From positions 1 through 13,947 of the forward strand of contig CAJXWI010000017.1 of NCBI GenBank assembly GCA_913062735.1: DNA of 13,947 nucleotides, given 5' to 3'. This DNA comes from an uncultured Arcobacter sp. (lineage in GTDB: Bacteria > Campylobacterota > Campylobacteria > Campylobacterales > Arcobacteraceae). Within the stretch, counting starts at the first letter, position 1, and every line of letters begins with the position of its first letter. The position numbers and the translations under genes were made by a program. The notes under the pieces are model-generated. The model was not told the DNA's origin. It worked only from the letters and a program-made list of their open reading frames with translations, and made no database searches. Of the stretch, positions 13,588-13,947 are shown piece after piece.

Positions 13588-13615
13588 TTTTAATTATCAA
13601 GAATGATAATTAAAA
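13588..13615 (-). promoter_or_regulatory. Fur-box-like operator for the PepSY operon
   Basis: TTTTAATTATCA (13588-13599) and TGATAATTAAAA (13604-13615) are perfect 12-bp arms around AGAA. Aligned with the classical 19-bp Fur consensus, AAGAATGATAATTAAAATT matches at 13 of 19 positions, and by symmetry the same holds on the other strand. It lies just upstream of the small membrane protein start and contains -10-like GATAAT sequences, so bound Fur would block the promoter. Iron control is inferred. Confidence 0.65.
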
Positions 13616-13793
13616 TTGATTTAAAATCTTATTAAAAAGAAGCTTATCAAGACTAGTTGAAAATATCTCATGATTAAAAAGAATAATATTAAAAAAACAT
13701 GTCCTCTTAGTGTCTAATATTTTTTAAGGGTTTTTATAGAAGAATAACAAATAAAATTAGATATCAATTTATCTCTTTTTTTTACTTTTTAGT

Positions 13794-13799
13794 TATAAT
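13794..13799 (+). promoter_or_regulatory. -10 box for ychF
   Basis: TATAAT follows a T-rich stretch (13774-13790) that takes the place of a -35, as is common in Campylobacterota. It predicts a leader of about 65 bases before the ATG at 13871. Confidence 0.6.
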
Positions 13800-13825
13800 G
13801 CGCATAATTAACACAAAATAAAACC

Positions 13826-13851
13826 TTGATATAAATATTATATTTAATCAA
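13826..13851 (+). other. AU-rich hairpin in the ychF leader
   Basis: TTGAT (13826-13830) pairs with ATCAA (13847-13851), and TAAATA (13832-13837) with TATTTA (13841-13846), with one bulged A and a TTA loop. It ends 9 bases before the ribosome-binding site AAGGAAAG (13861-13868). It could influence translation or mRNA stability. The base composition makes a chance origin possible. Confidence 0.35.
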
Positions 13852-13870
13852 AGTAATAATAAGGAAAGAT

Positions 13871-13947
13871 ATGGGATTAGGTGTAGGAATTGTAGGGCTG
13901 CCAAATATAGGAAAATCAACAACGTTTAATGCGTTAACAAAAGCACA
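13871..13947 (+). CDS. ychF: Redox-regulated ATPase YchF, Obg-like (3' partial)
   Basis: Only the first 25 codons are in the window. They read [17 protein letters not shown] and then TFNALTKA, with the P-loop G1 motif GLPNIGKST at residues 9-17. The N-terminal start directly on the G-domain strand and the sequence GIVGLPNxGKST are characteristic of YchF/Ola1, a ribosome-associated GTPase-fold protein that prefers ATP; Obg has a long glycine-rich domain before its G motif. The ATG at 13871 has a strong AAGGAAAG (13861-13868). It is transcribed from its own promoter, divergent from the PepSY pair, and the rest of the gene lies beyond the window. Confidence 0.9.
   Translation, partial: MGLGVGIVGLPNIGKSTTFNALTKA

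Noticed and set aside
13689..13732. Inverted A7/T6 tracts as a terminator or small-RNA end
   Set aside because: Long loop of more than 20 bases, no GC stem, and the minus-strand ATG there runs into a stop after three codons.

Overview
The window looks like chromosomal DNA of a low-GC Campylobacterota bacterium, most likely of the Arcobacter group. The base composition is strongly AT-rich. Promoters show a clear TATAAT-type -10 and usually a poor -35. Every recognisable protein is of a type common in that phylum: a WbpM/PglF-type sugar dehydratase, GalU, a complete ADP-heptose pathway, a secreted LigE-type ligase, M17 aminopeptidase and YchF. The genus assignment is an inference from these genes and from remembered gene order; no search was run.

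Layout. (1) 1-986: the 3' part of a membrane-type UDP-sugar 4,6-dehydratase gene, probably the end of a surface-polysaccharide or glycan cluster lying to the left. (2) 987-1912: an island holding a Phd/YefM-RelE-type toxin-antitoxin pair. The pair is flanked on both sides by two related non-coding elements, a GTGATAG-rich block and a pyrimidine-bulged hairpin. The TA promoter is consensus (TTGACA, 17 bp, TATAAT) and is overlaid by three operator half-sites. (3) 1913-2326: an orphan type IV pilin-like/pseudopilin gene with its own promoter and a following 11-bp hairpin. (4) 2395-3765: galU and gmhB, abutting with no gap. (5) 3786-4592, minus strand: a signal-peptide-bearing ATP-dependent DNA ligase (LigE type). 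(6) 4686-11685: a tight same-strand run hldD-hldE-gmhA-apt-trpB-dedA-pepA, probably one operon, closed by a bidirectional terminator at 11705-11733. (7) 11732-13575, minus strand: a PepSY-type inner-membrane protein preceded by a small membrane protein, behind a 28-bp Fur-box-like dyad. (8) 13871-13947: the first 25 or so codons of ychF, with a promoter and a leader hairpin.

How the genes work together. GmhA, HldE (kinase and adenylyltransferase domains), GmhB and HldD make up the whole route from sedoheptulose 7-phosphate to ADP-L-glycero-D-manno-heptose, the donor for inner-core LPS/LOS heptose. GalU adds UDP-glucose and the 5' partial dehydratase adds a 4-keto-6-deoxy amino-sugar nucleotide, so the left two-thirds is largely an envelope-sugar region. 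apt (purine salvage), trpB (tryptophan), dedA (probable undecaprenyl-phosphate recycling) and pepA share the transcript but not one pathway. The PepSY pair is probably iron-responsive.

Most unusual parts: the repeat-flanked TA island (about 987-1820), the ligase gene lying antisense between gmhB and hldD, and the Fur-like operator. I found no clearly new multi-gene system. The repeat elements around the TA pair are the best candidate for something not yet described. No stretch longer than 300 bases lacks a gene, and I saw no tRNA, rRNA, CRISPR array, transposase or integrase gene.
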